From the NCBI GenBank assembly GCA_021234155.1, contig JAJEKV010000044.1, positions 11,610,907 through 11,674,906 on the forward strand: 64,000 bases of DNA, read 5' to 3'. Below the pieces are notes generated by a model, which did no database searches, was not told where the DNA came from, and saw only the letters and a list, made by a program, of their open reading frames with translations. The position numbers and the translations under genes were made by a program. Of the stretch, positions 1 through 12,000 are shown piece by piece (position 1 is the stretch's first letter; each line of letters starts with the position of its first letter). Source of the stretch: Isoetes taiwanensis (Eukaryota > Streptophyta > Lycopodiopsida > Isoetales > Isoetaceae).

Positions 1-790
1 CCAAGCCACATGTATTGCTAGATTCATTGGAAATAGTTAGTGCTCCACCCTCAACCTCTTTTTTATAACTTCCAGATTAAGAGACAAAATGCTTCTACCG
101 GCCCGGGCGATCTTGTGAAGCTTATCTCCCGTGCTGGAACGGAGGGAGGAACACCGTGGCAAAGGGAGGAAACTTTTTGAGGGAAAAAATCTGCTAATAG
201 TTTGTTTCTTTGTTTGTCTCTTTCCGCTCTCAGAGAAGAAAAAACAAAAAAGAATAGGGCACTTTGAAGCCTGTGTAGGGCAAAACATAAAACTACCTAG
301 TTACATGATAATGCTCTTCTAATTTGAATTCAATGCACACCACGCATCTCAAACTAAGTGATATTTCATATGGCCAAGACCATTTTCTTTTTAGCCAATT
401 GAGGTGCAGCATCTTGGAATGCTTTTTGTACAACGGGTATCATGTATTTTGTCATTCAAAATGTAAAGAAGTGCACACATTTCCTTATTTTGCCCTCTTT
501 ACCTTTTGAACATCGTGATGTGGACCAATATGATGATTTGTTCATTGTATCAATGTTGTGCTTGAATCTCGCTGGAATGGATTCAAAAGTATAAATTCTC
601 CTGAGAAATCAAGAACCGAGCAATACAGATTACCACGTAAGACTCTTCATGGATTCCTTGAATTGTTTGTCTCGGCCAATGTGCCACAAAAGTTATGATA
701 TACAAACTTCGACATATGATCAAACATGTTATCCAACATATTATATTGAAGTTTTCGCTCTTCGCCTGTCAATTAGCCTTAGCCTCCCTA
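1..790 (-). pseudogene. Transposase-like gene fragment, most disrupted copy
   Basis: This is the 3' (C-terminal) part of the - strand transposase-like gene found in fuller form at 7016-9780 and 24340-26650. DNA identity with 16590-17331 and 24340-25096 is obvious over the whole length, but this copy has many extra small indels, so no long frame survives. The codon block for the motif around AQH-stop-YNEQ is near 545, with TGA where another copy has TGG. The family resemblance is described under the fuller copies. It is a dead fragment. Confidence 0.6.
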
Positions 791-1080
791 CTAAAAAGTG
801 ATAAGCATGCTATTTCAAGCAGGTTTAACCCCCAAAATTTTTTAAAAGTATCTTTGTAGTTCTAGTTGGAAATCTATTCTTGCCTTAAGATTAAAGTTTT
901 CTCGTGGCTTGTCCTCCACCGCCCTCCATTAACGCTTTCAAAGAAAAACAAAAGAGGAATTTTAAATCGCGCTAAGTTCTACTGTTTTCCTACAAAAACA
1001 ACGATGAGATAGTTCTACATATTTTCACTTGTCCAAAAGGGTAGTTGCAATTTAAAAGGGTGGATAAAAAGGCCCAAATT
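791..1080 (+). mobile_element. LINE fragment (zf-RVT region)
   Basis: The DNA matches 17332-17600. In that better copy the + strand reads as the reverse-transcriptase zinc-binding (zf-RVT) segment of a plant L1-type LINE (motif KIKVFSWLVLHR, then a cysteine-containing stretch and HIFTCPK). The piece starts at the same junction inside the transposase-like gene as at 17332. Frames are broken by indels. Confidence 0.5.
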
Positions 1081-1384
1081 TTACATTTACAAAGGCAAAA
1101 TGTAGGCAATATTTTGGAGGGGGGTCATTAATACCACAATTAATGGTTGGAGGTTTGGGGAACCACATTTGGAAGGATTTTGAACGCAGGTGTTTTCTTC
1201 TCCGGCCCCGCCAACAAGCCACTCCCTAACTCTCTCTCTAGCAAAGCTCGCCTTGAGCAAAGGGGCCGATTCAATCCTTACTTGACGCATTCTTAGTTCC
1301 CTTCTCGCATCATAAGCTTCTTGGTCTTCTTAGAAGGGTCAAGGCCGAGCCCGTGATCGTGGTTTAGTTCTTAGGTTTGGGATC
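1081..1384. other. No gene recognised
   Basis: This spacer lies between the LINE scrap and the start of the Ulp1-type gene. It would be the promoter and 5' leader of that gene if the gene were active. No terminal inverted repeat or clear TATA box was found. Confidence 0.3.
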
Positions 1385-3840
1385 ATGACAAAGCCTCCAT
1401 CTCGTTTTCCCCAGAAATCACCACGCTTGAAGCCAATGCAAAGGTCTCCAAAGCATGCAAAGAAAGAAAATGAAGGGTGGGACGCCTCCATCAGCAAAGA
1501 GAAAGCTACAAGTACATCAGCCCGAAGTTTGAGAAGGTAAAATAAAGAAACACCTTAGAAGCAACCATTTTGATACTCTTTATCCGTGGCTTTTTACAAA
1601 TAGTGCAAGGAGTTTGGGGAGTGAAGCTCCAAAGAAGTGAGGGGTTATCAGAGAGTAGGATCGAGCCAAAGATGGATGCAAGACTTTTTAAAATGTATGA
1701 GTTTGTTTTAATAGGACAGAGGTAGCAAACCATCATATACCCCCCAGATTTTGTTCGAAAGCATATGCTCTTCATTCCAAGGGCATAAATGTTGATTGGG
1801 AAGAGCTAAAAGAGAGTGCCCCGCATTTGCTAAAACCGCCATAAGGAGTCTGACCTAACCGGTTATTACCTTGAAATCCTCCAATGTGAAAGCCATGCAT
1901 GGTAAATCAGCCAGCTTGAAGAAGGGCAACACATGAAATTGATGGCATAATTGCTAGAAAGGAGATCCCATGACTCCTTAACTTTGAACAATCGATTGAA
2001 ATCTTTTAAAAACGTAAGAAAGATAATAGAATCGATGTATGTAAATTAGAGGTCGAAAGGAGTACTTTGAGCAGAAGTTATACAAAGCAAGGATGCTCAA
2101 GTGAAAGTTCAAATGGACAAGCCGACTCTTAAGAGCAAGCAAGCAACCAATTGATTTGCAACTTGCCTTGGCAGCTCACTTTGAAGAAGAAAAGAAAAGT
2201 TTGGTTATGGAGATGGATGCCTTGTCAAAACCAATTGAGAACCTTTGCAATGAATTGGCTGAATTGATGCTTCACAAAGACATAACGACAAATGAGGCAA
2301 ATAACAAGAGTATGAGCAGGATCAATGAGATAATAGATCAAATGGAGAAATCTGGTGTAATGTCATTGCATCCCCGCCCCCGCTCATGGACCAGATCCGA
2401 TAGCATCCACATCTCATGTGATTACAACATGTACCAAATTGTAATGACTCCCTCGAAGTCTACCATGGTGATAATGGTATGTTGTGGACATCCCTACCGC
2501 CTATTATGTCTAGCCTTTTAGGGTGTCTACAACTAACCGGGGCATACCTAATGTTGCCGGGCCGTAAGGGTTACCAATCATTGAATGCCGTGTTCAGTCG
2601 CAAGAAGACCTTGTTTATTGAATGCATGGATCTGCTGGAAGTTTTACATACGCCTTAAGTGTTTCATTTGTACATAGATTTGAATCTTTCTTTGCCTTAG
2701 AATAAATGCACTTGAATGTATTTTAATTGTAATTGATCTTTGTTTTGAGCAGCTTTTTTTCACATCCGTAATTTCATAATGGTTTATGTATTTTCTTTTA
2801 TATGTACATATAACATGCTAGAATGCAAATGAGATTATGATTACATCTATCTTTCTAGTTTTCTATTACATTTACAAAGAAGTCATGTTGGTAGATATTA
2901 TTATACTATAAGTGTACATTTGTTTTACCACTTCGATTTACATCTAGTTTGCAAATTTTTAGCTTTTTTCATTGACATGAATTTTTCCTTTACATTTACC
3001 TTTTGACATGTTGGGATGTACATGTTAACAAGATAATACAATTAATTTACTCACAAATTTCTTCAATGTAGATATGGATAGCATCAAGAAACCAGCAGCC
3101 ACATTGACAGGTAGTATGTAGTATTGATGTATATTTGCATTGCATGTTTGTGACTTCATTGTTACTTGGTTTAGGTTGCACCTAAGAAATTTCATGGAAA
3201 AGGGTTGAAATTGACATACGAGGAGTCCTCCGAGCTGAAACATCAGGAAAGGATGATGTCCTTGGTAGTGAAACTCCATCCACATCTAGGTCGCCTGTGA
3301 AAGAAACAATCTTTGACAATGTGGAGGACAAAGCACATTCAGAGCAGAACTTGATAGAAGATGTGGAAGGTGAGATCCCACTTGTAGGTGAGATCCCAAA
3401 TGTGGAAACAGAGTTGGCTTTGTTGCAAAAAGAACACGAGCCATTCAATAGTAAGTGTCTCTAACTACATTCTTACCGCTTTTAATTTAGTGCTGAACTC
3501 AAAAGCCCTAACTTGCCATTTTCCGTGAACGGGCTGATTTAAATGGTGAGCAACTGATGACATTAAGTCGCCACCAAAGAATTCAATATCGTGTGCATAT
3601 TTTAATGTTCTTTATCTCTATACCAAATTTGTATTGGGGTTTTAATTTGTTGGTGGTAGATGACACGGGAGAGGAGAGCCTACAAGTGAAAGGGGTAGCT
3701 GAATTGGAGAGCCTAGATCTTGAAAGGGCATGCAAAGTTGCAACAAAGGTCAGAGGTGTTTCGTGGAAAAGGAGGACGAGCCAAAGAAAGTTAAAAAAGA
3801 AAGGTAGATTCAAGAAAGGAAGCAACAAATGTAAAAAGGT
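1385..3840 (+). pseudogene. N-terminal exons of a Ulp1-type transposon gene
   Basis: A plausible first exon runs 1385-1536 (start MTKPPSRFPQKSPRLKP, very basic) and ends AG before GTAAAA. Next comes a predicted coiled-coil stretch near 2150-2360 (EEEKKSLVMEMDALSK, then NEIIDQMEKSGV). An acidic stretch near 3205-3450 contains a short internal repeat (GEIPLVGEIPNV). A strongly basic stretch at about 3659-3840 (SWKRRTSQRKLKKKGRFKK) could serve as a nuclear signal and ends at a GTGAGA donor. The parts share strand and order with the Ulp1-like domain downstream, so I read them as one multi-exon gene. Stops between the parts cannot all be explained by introns with certainty. This is inference from composition and splice-site context, not a family match. 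Confidence 0.4.
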
Positions 3841-4080
3841 GAGACTTGCCTGCTTTTGGGTGTTTAGTTTAGGGTTTAATTTCTTGAATTGTAATTATAG
3901 GCATCATTAACTCTTCTATGCTAATGCCTAATTCTAATATTAAGCATATGAATACATCTCCCACTACATACACTTATTTTTGTAGGCATAAGACCGCCAA
4001 TCGTAATCACAAAGGTATTTGTGTATGTTTTTAAAACAATTGTAATCATTTCAAGTTAACATTCTATTATTCTTTGTAGA

Positions 4081-5189
4081 ATGGTGGAGAACATGAAGAC
4101 GCTGAAGGCTCGCGACCCACTTTTCCCATTCAAGAATAGCCAGCCTAAACCTCCAATGAAAGTGGTTGATATAGACATTGAAGCTTTTTGTGCGCAGCCA
4201 ACTCGAGGATGACAAACCGCCTTTGTGGAACTCTATGGCAGGTGATTTTCCATTCTTTCCGTGTTTTGAAGCATTTATCAAGATTTGGAAAGCTTTTTAC
4301 TTAATATGCTCTTATTTGTGACCTTGTGCTCAATTAGGTATTTGTATGATAAGTCGCCGCAGAGAGGGAAAAGCGTAATCCATATCTTCTCGCTATAATT
4401 ACTTTTTATTCAAGGAGGCTTCAAGCAACAAGAAAAGAAATGATGCATCGGTCCGCCAGACGCAAAGTTGAAGCAAGGACTTGTCGGGCTAGTCATGGCT
4501 AAATGCCAATACATCCTCGCACTGCATTTGAGAACTAACACTTCGGTATGTCCGGCCATATTTGCTTTTGCCGAGAGCAAATCTAAAGTTCTCGATGCAC
4601 CACCGTACATATCCTGAACCCTTTAAATGGCTTTGCCACAAATGAAAAGGCAATTAGAGGGTATGACATCCCTTTGATATGTTTTTTATTTCAATTAATC
4701 TCAATGTTTTGCTAAATCTTACATGACTATTTTATATGCCAGACTACACACGCAGATTTTGATGAGTCGACATCCAAAGGAATGGATTACTTGAGGAAAA
4801 ATAACATCAAAGGTATAAATTACGTTGAAGTACCACAACAACCCGACTTGACATCTTATGGGCTGTTTGTGATGGCATTTATGCACAAGTTTGTTGACCT
4901 ACTTATTTCGAAAAGACTCAAAGGTACATTATTAATGATCAATTTGAAATTGGCACATTATTTCCTTTTAATGATCAATTCTAACATTGGCACATTATTA
5001 TATCTTGCAGACACACAAGACCGGGTTTACGATGAGTATGCCCTTTCACGACGACAAAGTCTTGATAGACGCCTCATTAGTGAGAGTGGTGGCTGCTCAA
5101 CGATAGCTTCTATAGAACAAGCACGCGCAGATGCACTCAAGAGTCATTTGGTAGTTAAATCTTCCTTGATGCCACTTCGGTCTCCGTGA
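4081..5189 (+). pseudogene. Ulp1/C48-like cysteine protease domain, catalytic Cys lost
   Basis: The segment at 4081-4212 reads KTLKARDPLFPFKN. The piece at 4782-4918 contains YVEVPQQPDLTSYGLFVMAF, which matches the C-terminal box of Ulp1/SENP proteases: a Gln-Gln-rich lead, then Asp-Cys-Gly followed by Phe-Val. Here the Asp-Cys-Gly triplet is Ser-Tyr-Gly, and Cys to Tyr needs only TGT to TAT. A possible HW-region remnant lies near 4480-4620, but the frame is broken. Ulp1-type proteases normally cut SUMO-like conjugates, and many plant DNA transposons carry one as an accessory gene. As it stands this copy should be catalytically dead. An exon-like reading continues to 5189. Confidence 0.5.
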
Positions 5190-5899
5190 CATGTCCTTGA
5201 ACTTGCAGCCTTGAATGTTTAAATTATATTTTTCTGGTCTAAATAAATTTGGTATATTGTGCATGTCAACCGATTCTCATGAGCAGATGGAATGTAAACC
5301 ATTCAATTTAAACATTTCTCTTATTCAAATTTATCATGTTTTATTGTTGGCGTGTTTTTAGGGAAAAGAAAGGTCTTAGTATTTGATATTGATGGAGGAT
5401 TGGGTTGTCTCGACATCCAAGGATGAGTTCTCACCTGCAAAAACACAAAGATGCTAGGCCGATAGAGATAGGGGATAGAGTGTATATATGCAGCCCCGCA
5501 TGAGGGTCTTCCTCTATTATGCACATGCCATTAACTTTGATTTGGGGATATGGTCCGAGCCGCCACTTAGTTTAGTATGCAAAGATAATTGAGCAAATAA
5601 AAGTAGAGGGCTTTCCGATCTGAAATTCATATTTGGAAGAAGTAGATGTTGGGTGCTTCCATTTAGAATAAACCCGCCAAAAAAATCTTTATGTGAAGAA
5701 CTTGGAAGTTATTTCAACCGAATTTCCCAAGTATCATAGGAGGGCTCTCATTGCTTGATGATGCACAATACAAGTGCTCATTAAATCCCCTATACTCATA
5801 CATTTGTATACCACCATGGACACTTAACAAACAAAATGATAACGCTATGACCGCACTCTACCCCCTCGATTGAAGGGTTCGCAATGCGGATGAGATTTC

Positions 5900-6297
5900 A
5901 ACATACGCGAGGGATCACCCGCTTCATTCACCAATTGATGCATTTGACAAGTTGGTTATGGAGCGGATCACATATGAGTATGGCAGTTCCCGGATGCAAT
6001 TAAGGGCTGCATGCACTCACACATGTATGGTCGATGACCTCGATGACGAGGGAGACAAGTTCTTCGGGAAGAAGCACGGGCTCTCAACGCCTCGTGATAT
6101 CATCACGACCCATGACGATGAGATCGCCGCTATGGCAAAGATATTTAGACACGCCGATCATCATGAGCTCCCCGCCTTGCATACTTTAAGAGGTAATTAA
6201 TTAATAGTCTTCTAAAGATTAAGTAAAAGTATTACGCGGTACTAACCATCTCATGTTGTTTATCGATGCAGCCCCAACTTCATACATGTGGAACTAA
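5900..6297 (+). pseudogene. 3' exons of the Ulp1-type gene (tentative)
   Basis: An open stretch (start near 5952, MVMERITYEYGSSRMQLRAA) runs to about 6192, where a GTAATT donor follows. After a plausible TGCAG acceptor near 6271, a short last exon reads APTSYMWN and stops at about 6297. An acidic DDLDDEGDKFF stretch and His/Asp-rich text lie in the middle. No family is recognised. Position and strand suggest the C-terminus of the Ulp1-type protein or a separate small gene. Confidence 0.35.
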
Positions 6298-7015
6298 ATG
6301 AAGATATGTGAAAGGAGTTGACATGTAACATATTGACATGAGATGAAGTGAAATTTTGTAAAACATATTGTAACTTTTTTCTTCATATTGTAACCAGAAA
6401 CATATTGTAACCAGATCTTCATCTTTAAATACAAAAATTTTGTCCACTTTTAAATGACAATATTTGCACATTCTTGACTTGTATAGTAGCATGTAAGTCC
6501 GCAATTTTCAGTTCAAAGATAAGGCACAAAAAATCATGCATAAAAAAGATCATGCATAAAAAGTTTGATTTGATGTCCACCGAATGTAAATCGATGTATT
6601 TTGTATTCTCGTCTGGTCATTGACCTAGTTTTGACCTAGTCAATGTATTCAATTACTCCCAATCGCTAGAGATATCTCGCCGACTTTTCACACAACCTTC
6701 CTCATACAAGAGAGCACACAATACAATTGATTTGGCATGAAAATGATGAATACAAAGAAATATGGTAAACAATTTTATGTGACGGTCATTTTTCATTTTA
6801 GGGACTGTGATAAAAAATGCCTTCGCTTACATACGCCTACAATCTCGCAGATTTCCCAAAAGCATTTCGTGCCGCAATTGATAATTCATATGCATAAGCA
6901 ACACCTTTTATTTTATGCCGGATCGGCTCTAATGGAAATCTCGCCTCCTATCACTTTACTCGATGGACAAGGACCTTTTTCCTTTAAGTAATTTATACTT
7001 CCGATGGCAGCCGTG
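6298..7015. other. Convergent 3' flanks, no gene
   Basis: The + strand Ulp1-type gene and the - strand transposase-like gene end towards each other here. The text is AT-rich with direct repeats such as aacatattgtaac (6362-6412). A partly open + strand reading at 6737-6991 is not convincing as coding. Confidence 0.3.
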
Positions 7016-9780
7016 TATTAGCTGAAAATATTCACCGATATAACTTCATCACCACGGTAAAATTGATTCCCATAGTCATCCATGACGCCTACTTCAAGAG
7101 CATGTTTCACTTCCGCATTGTATGATATAATAGGCCACCCCTTCATAATTGTCTGAGTCGCTAATGATCCGGTAATCTCCAACTTGGATTGTCTCATCCA
7201 CATTGTCTATGTCATTTGCCCACAAGTCTTGTAGCTCATTCTCATCATCTCCTAGACTGCTCGATTTGTAGGCTCTAGTTTTCTTAAATCCCACTTTACC
7301 ACAATGGCCAACATTCTCACAAGCAAAGCCAATCAAAACTTATGCATGCCTTGCAAAAACATGAAAGAGACCGTGCATAGTAGCTTGGTTGGATCACTAG
7401 GGTCTATCGATGAGACGCAATGAATTGTTCCGCACACCTTTGACCGGCAACACGCCAAGTCTTTGTCTTCCGCCAATGTTAGTAACCTCCCAAAACCCGC
7501 TCCACATCTGATTTTTTTTCTCTCAAAACATCACAAGCGCTTTTAGCATTTATGACCACCTTGCCCTCCTTCTTTCTTTTGTTCTCGCTCAAGCCATAGC
7601 TTCAAGAATAGCCCCCTTCTCCATCATGTGTGCCTTTACCATGTCCTGAACCAAAAAATTCCATTGCATTCTTATTTTATGTTCATGATGATACCGGTTA
7701 CATGATAGAATGCTCGCCTCGATTTGAATTGGGCCGCACACCCGCCGTACCAAACTAAGTGAAACTTCTTCTCACCGCCATCGCTTTTCTTTGCAACCAC
7801 TTAAGATGCAACCCTGAATGCATCCCTGCATAAAGTGAGTATCATGTGTCTTATCATCCGAAATGAAGAAGTGCACACATTTCCTCATTTTTCCATTAAC
7901 CTTGAACATTGTGATATGAACTAAAATGCTGATCGCTTCGTTGTACCAATGTTGCGCCTGATCTCATTGAATGGTTTCAGAGTATAATTCTTCTCGAGAA
8001 ATCAACAACCGATAGTACAAAGATCATCCCGGTGTTCTAATGGATTCCTTGAATTGCTTGCTTTGCCAATGTGCCACAAAGTTATGATGTACAAATTTAG
8101 CCATATGATCAAACATATTATCTAACATGCATTTTGCAATCGCCGTTTTGTCAATCAGCTTCAAATTTCGAGAACTTCCTTTCTTCAAGGTTCATTCACA
8201 TAGCTATAGGCTTGCCATGCAAATGTGTTCTTCAATGCTTTCACTCTCCTCCCTTGGACATAATTCAATCTTCTTTTTTCCACAATTTCCACAAGTCAAC
8301 TTATACATTTTAGATAGTGCCACTCCTCATCTTCTCGCTTCTATCACATACCATGGCTCTCCAAAGCATGCCGACATTCTCAAATGTCCTTTTCTTTTGC
8401 CCTCGACAAATTCCAAAGATTGTCTTCTCGAGGTTGCAAATTCTACAGCTTGCAAGAGCAGCTCTCATGGACTTTTGACCTCATCATATTAAATGCTTTC
8501 CTAAACAAATCTGCCTCGCCGTGTTTGACACAACAAAGAGTGTTTCTTTCTTTTTTAGCTTCCGTGATGCATGTTGGTTTTAAGTATATAAACCGCCTAA
8601 TGCCAATTCCAACATCGGGATGTTGATCCACAAAGTTCTCGATATAATTCACCAGTAAAATGCATAGAAACAGAGTTTACATCAATACATTTTCAAGATT
8701 TCAAATACATCTACTATAGCTTCACATACAAATTACAATCTTGTCCACATCCTACATTTATTACAGCTTTTCACATCTATTACACATCCTACATCTTTCA
8801 CATCCTTACTTTCAAGAGTCTACCTCAGAATGAATTTGAACAATTGGGAAGAAATGTAAAACAAATTTCAAACTTGTACAACCATAAAGCAAAGTAAATT
8901 TTCCTATTATTACACTCATAAGGTAAATTAGAAAGAATTATGAATATTGTTTCAATGTAAAGAATAACACCCAAGTACATATATTTGTATAATCAAATCA
9001 AGGCAATGTATAATTTGTACCGTGTAATGTCAATGTATTGAATTGCCTCGTGGTCCTTTTCTTCATCACATCTCTAACTTTTGGTGAGACTTTTGTGTTA
9101 TCCAACCAAAATTGGGCAATCAAATTCTTCATAGCCCGATCTACAACATTTGTTCCGGGTTTTCACCGCTAATGCCCATAGATTTGCTCCACCTAATGAC
9201 ATTTCCTTCCTTCTTTTGCTGCAAGGCTCATATTCCGGGATGTAATTTCAACAATTTGGCTTTTTGTACGCTTCAATGATTCTCCCTCTTTTCCAACTAC
9301 CATAGCAAGAACAGAGTGTTTAGCAGAAGTTTATCATTGCTATTTGCTCTTTTCACCTCTTTGAAGGCCATCCCCGAGATTTTTTACCATTTTTCCTTCA
9401 CAATAGCCTCTTCAAAGCTTCCCAAGGATGGGTTCAATGTAAAACATAACCTTTTATCCCCGCAAGAGTCTTTTGGCAAAAGTAATTTGGTGTTTTGGGT
9501 CCAAATTAGAGACTTGTTGCACAATAAGATCAACAAATTTTCATTCACCTTTTCTTCTTACACCTTTTGTCACATATCCAAAGATCACAAGATTTTCGCT
9601 TTGACTTCCCTTTGGGAACCTCGTTGTTCTTGCCCTGATCCGATTCATCAAGAGAGTCTTCTCGCTTCTTGCTTCCAACCTACCTTCTTCCATAGCTTCG
9701 CTTTCACCCAAAACAATGAATTTTTTCCAATCGAAAACAAGATCAAAATGGGGCTTTCTCGATTTTTTAGGTTCGATTGA
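7016..9780 (-). pseudogene. Transposase-like gene, longest copy, degraded
   Basis: Read from 9780 downwards, the copy matches the N-terminal parts seen at 26650-26007, then the Cys-rich block (near 8650-8180), then the core (near 8120-7690). The core includes CVHFFISDDKTHDTH and an intact AQHWYNEQ-type tryptophan codon. C-terminal pieces follow: a segment near 7450 (CGTIHCVSSIDPSDPTKLL), GFACENVGHCGK near 7320 and DDYGNQFYRGDEVI near 7060. From memory, this order of motifs is typical of an uncharacterised transposase-like family of plants and animals, in which a LDFAENYT-like and a WSDGC-like Asp motif suggest an RNase H-fold (DDE) nuclease. Many small indels break the frame. The gene is convergent with the Ulp1-type gene, as expected for a two-gene transposon. 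Confidence 0.5.
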
Positions 9781-9989
9781 TCCGGGAACAGATTGAATCG
9801 GGAGGAGAATTCGAGGGAGTCCAAAATCGGCGGTGATTCCAATTTCAAATTCATTGCACTAATTTTGTTAGTTACCATAATTAAATATGGAATCTTTCAC
9901 GCTGGTTGCTAGCATTAAATGTCATGTAAAATCTAATTTTTCCCCCTAACTACACTAACCTAGTGTAACCTATTATTACATTATACAAG
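9781..9989. other. Spacer before the large direct repeat
   Basis: This is the upstream flank of the transposase-like gene. No terminal inverted repeat could be recognised by eye. Homology with the second large repeat copy begins at about 9990-10000 with cacataatacatccatg. Confidence 0.25.
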
Positions 9990-9999
9990 AAATATGACA

Positions 10000-10130
10000 C
10001 ATAATACATCCATGCAAAACTTTGTTTTTCTTTTGGCAATGATACTTTGAAATACCACCATAAAGCAAATCAATGCGCCACCAAAGTGGTACCCGAAAAG
10101 ATAGATTATTCTATGGTAACTACGAGAATT
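10000..10130 (-). pseudogene. Tocopherol-cyclase-like exon remnant (copy 1)
   Basis: On the - strand this short piece corresponds to the first third of the better copy at 18370-18666 (FKVSLPKEKQSFAWMYYV region). Homology stops exactly in the exon, where the repeat unit begins. Small indels destroy the frame. Identification rests on the better copy. Confidence 0.45.
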
Positions 10131-10185
10131 TGCTTATAAAAATGCCTTAAGATAAGCCCTCATGTAGCTTCTCACATATTAGAGC

Positions 10186-10822
10186 TTGAAATCACACGGG
10201 GAATGTCGCTGGGCTAAGCGACCCGGTGAGGCTTATAATGCATTTATTACCCGCAAAATTCATTGCTTCCACAACCCTCTGCTCACGAGAATCAATTTTG
10301 CTGTTTGTGGTTCATGTACTATTATCATAAAGGGAGATGTGAGGCTTGCAATCGGGTGCTCTTGGACATTTATGCAAGTCCCTATCAATGAACTTCTCCT
10401 GCTTGCTCCATCTTGGATCGAAATCGATTGGTACTCCCTTGCCCTCCTATAGTATGGCCCCCTCTACTACCCTCTTTTTTCTCGAATCTTTACTCCTATC
10501 CCACCTTCTTTGCTTTAATCATGCTAATGACCTCATGCCCCCTCGCTTTGCCAATTCTCGCTTTTATAAAGTCTCGGATGCTCACATTTTTGCTTTATCA
10601 ACCCGATCCATGGTTGGGATCGAATTTTGTTTCAACAAAATTGCGGATTTGATGATAATTGGTTACGGTGGATGTGTATCGAGGACTCTCTTTATTTTTA
10701 CTTTCAAGACTTCAGGCCTATCCTTTGTAATATATTTTTTAAATTATGATTAATATAAAATCCTTTTCTTTTCCTCAAAAAAAAAAGAAAAAAGAAAAAA
10801 AAAAAAAGAAAAAAAAAAAGAA
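10186..10822 (+). mobile_element. LINE-like 3' end with A-rich tail (copy 1)
   Basis: This non-coding or decayed text ends with a typical LINE-like 3' terminus: tttgtaatatatttt, AT-rich linker, aaaatcctttt, then an A/G run at about 10777-10822. The same unit occurs at 18759-19372. No reverse transcriptase motif is readable in this part, so assignment to a LINE rests on the tail and on LINE pieces nearby. Confidence 0.35.
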
Positions 10823-11341
10823 GGCTCCAAGAATTAGGCTTAAGGTTAGTGATAGGATATTGAAGATGATGAGATTAGAAGGCTTTGAAAAAATAATGGT
10901 TTTCTTTGGAATCAGAGCTAATGTTTGCAAAGCAATCATCTTTGACCCCTTGTCACATTTTCAGATATTACTCCCTCGTACGGATAAATTACAGGAAGTT
11001 CCACTTCAAATTGGAAACTAGACTCGGAGACGGTTCCAAGAAATATAAATCGCTTCAATCGGATCTCTGGTTGCGGAGATATGAGTAATTGAAATTCATC
11101 TTCTATTTATAGATATCTCCTGCGACTTTTAGCGTTTTTTTATTGAGCAAGCCATTTTAGCATCATAATTAGTTCTAGACCATAGGTTGCCTTTATTTCT
11201 TTGTCTTGCTATTAATTTGCCTTCACTTTCCTCGTGCTAATTCTAGACCGAGCTACCATATTCATATCACAATTCGCCACTAAATTTTTTTCGGCAGGTC
11301 CTTCTTACATTCTTTTGGAGCTACAAAGCTACAAATTTCTA

Positions 11342-12000
11342 ATGAGCTCAAGGATGGATGATAACGGTATGTCAATTTGCAACACCATAAATTAAATCTT
11401 ATTCATATCTAAGAATGCCTACTATTTATTTGTAGGAAACATAAATTCAAGGAGGAAGGTTTGCCAATTTCAGTGGAGGTACCACAAAATTTCATGCCTC
11501 TTAAAAAGAAAGATAGGGCCTAAGAAAGATTATGATGAGGTTCTTTAAGATCACAAGGAGCATGCAATATTGATTTATGGACACATGGAGATTTATATCC
11601 AAGAGATCCTTTAAATCAAATTCAACTCCAGATTTGATTCTCCCACGTTCTTTGTTCAAATTTATAGGCATGGGGCATCAAGGCTTACTTGGATATTGCC
11701 AAAACTTAGCAAGTAGATCTTCCCCATGACAACATTAGAGCTGTCTGTATAAACTCCAAACATGTAACTTTCAGCTTCAAGCTAGCATTAATAAACTTAG
11801 TTATGACATGCATAACATTGCCAATCATAATATCTCATTATATTATTCCTGTAACAACTTGCAAAAAGCAAGTCTTTGCAAACGAGCAAGCTATGATGTT
11901 TAGCCGTCTTCTTTCATATTCTTGGCCCTATCCCTAGTATTCTTCTCAACATATCCACTCTAGATAACTAGACACTCTAGGAAAAATACATATGTTATCA
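11342..12000 (+). pseudogene. Small two-exon + strand gene, copy 1 (unknown)
   Basis: A short first exon MSSRMDDNG ends at a GTATGT donor. A TTTGTAG acceptor leads to a second exon (NINSRRKVCQFQ, then LKRKIGPKKDYDE in the second copy). The frame breaks near 11560, and a further stretch near 11750-11930 reads as Gln/Asn-rich, possibly coiled-coil. No known family is recognised. The matching copy is at 19893-20517. Confidence 0.35.

Noticed and set aside
9316-9780. 154-codon + strand open reading
   Set aside because: It is antisense to the N-terminal part of the transposase-like gene, which has a collinear homologue at 26007-26650.
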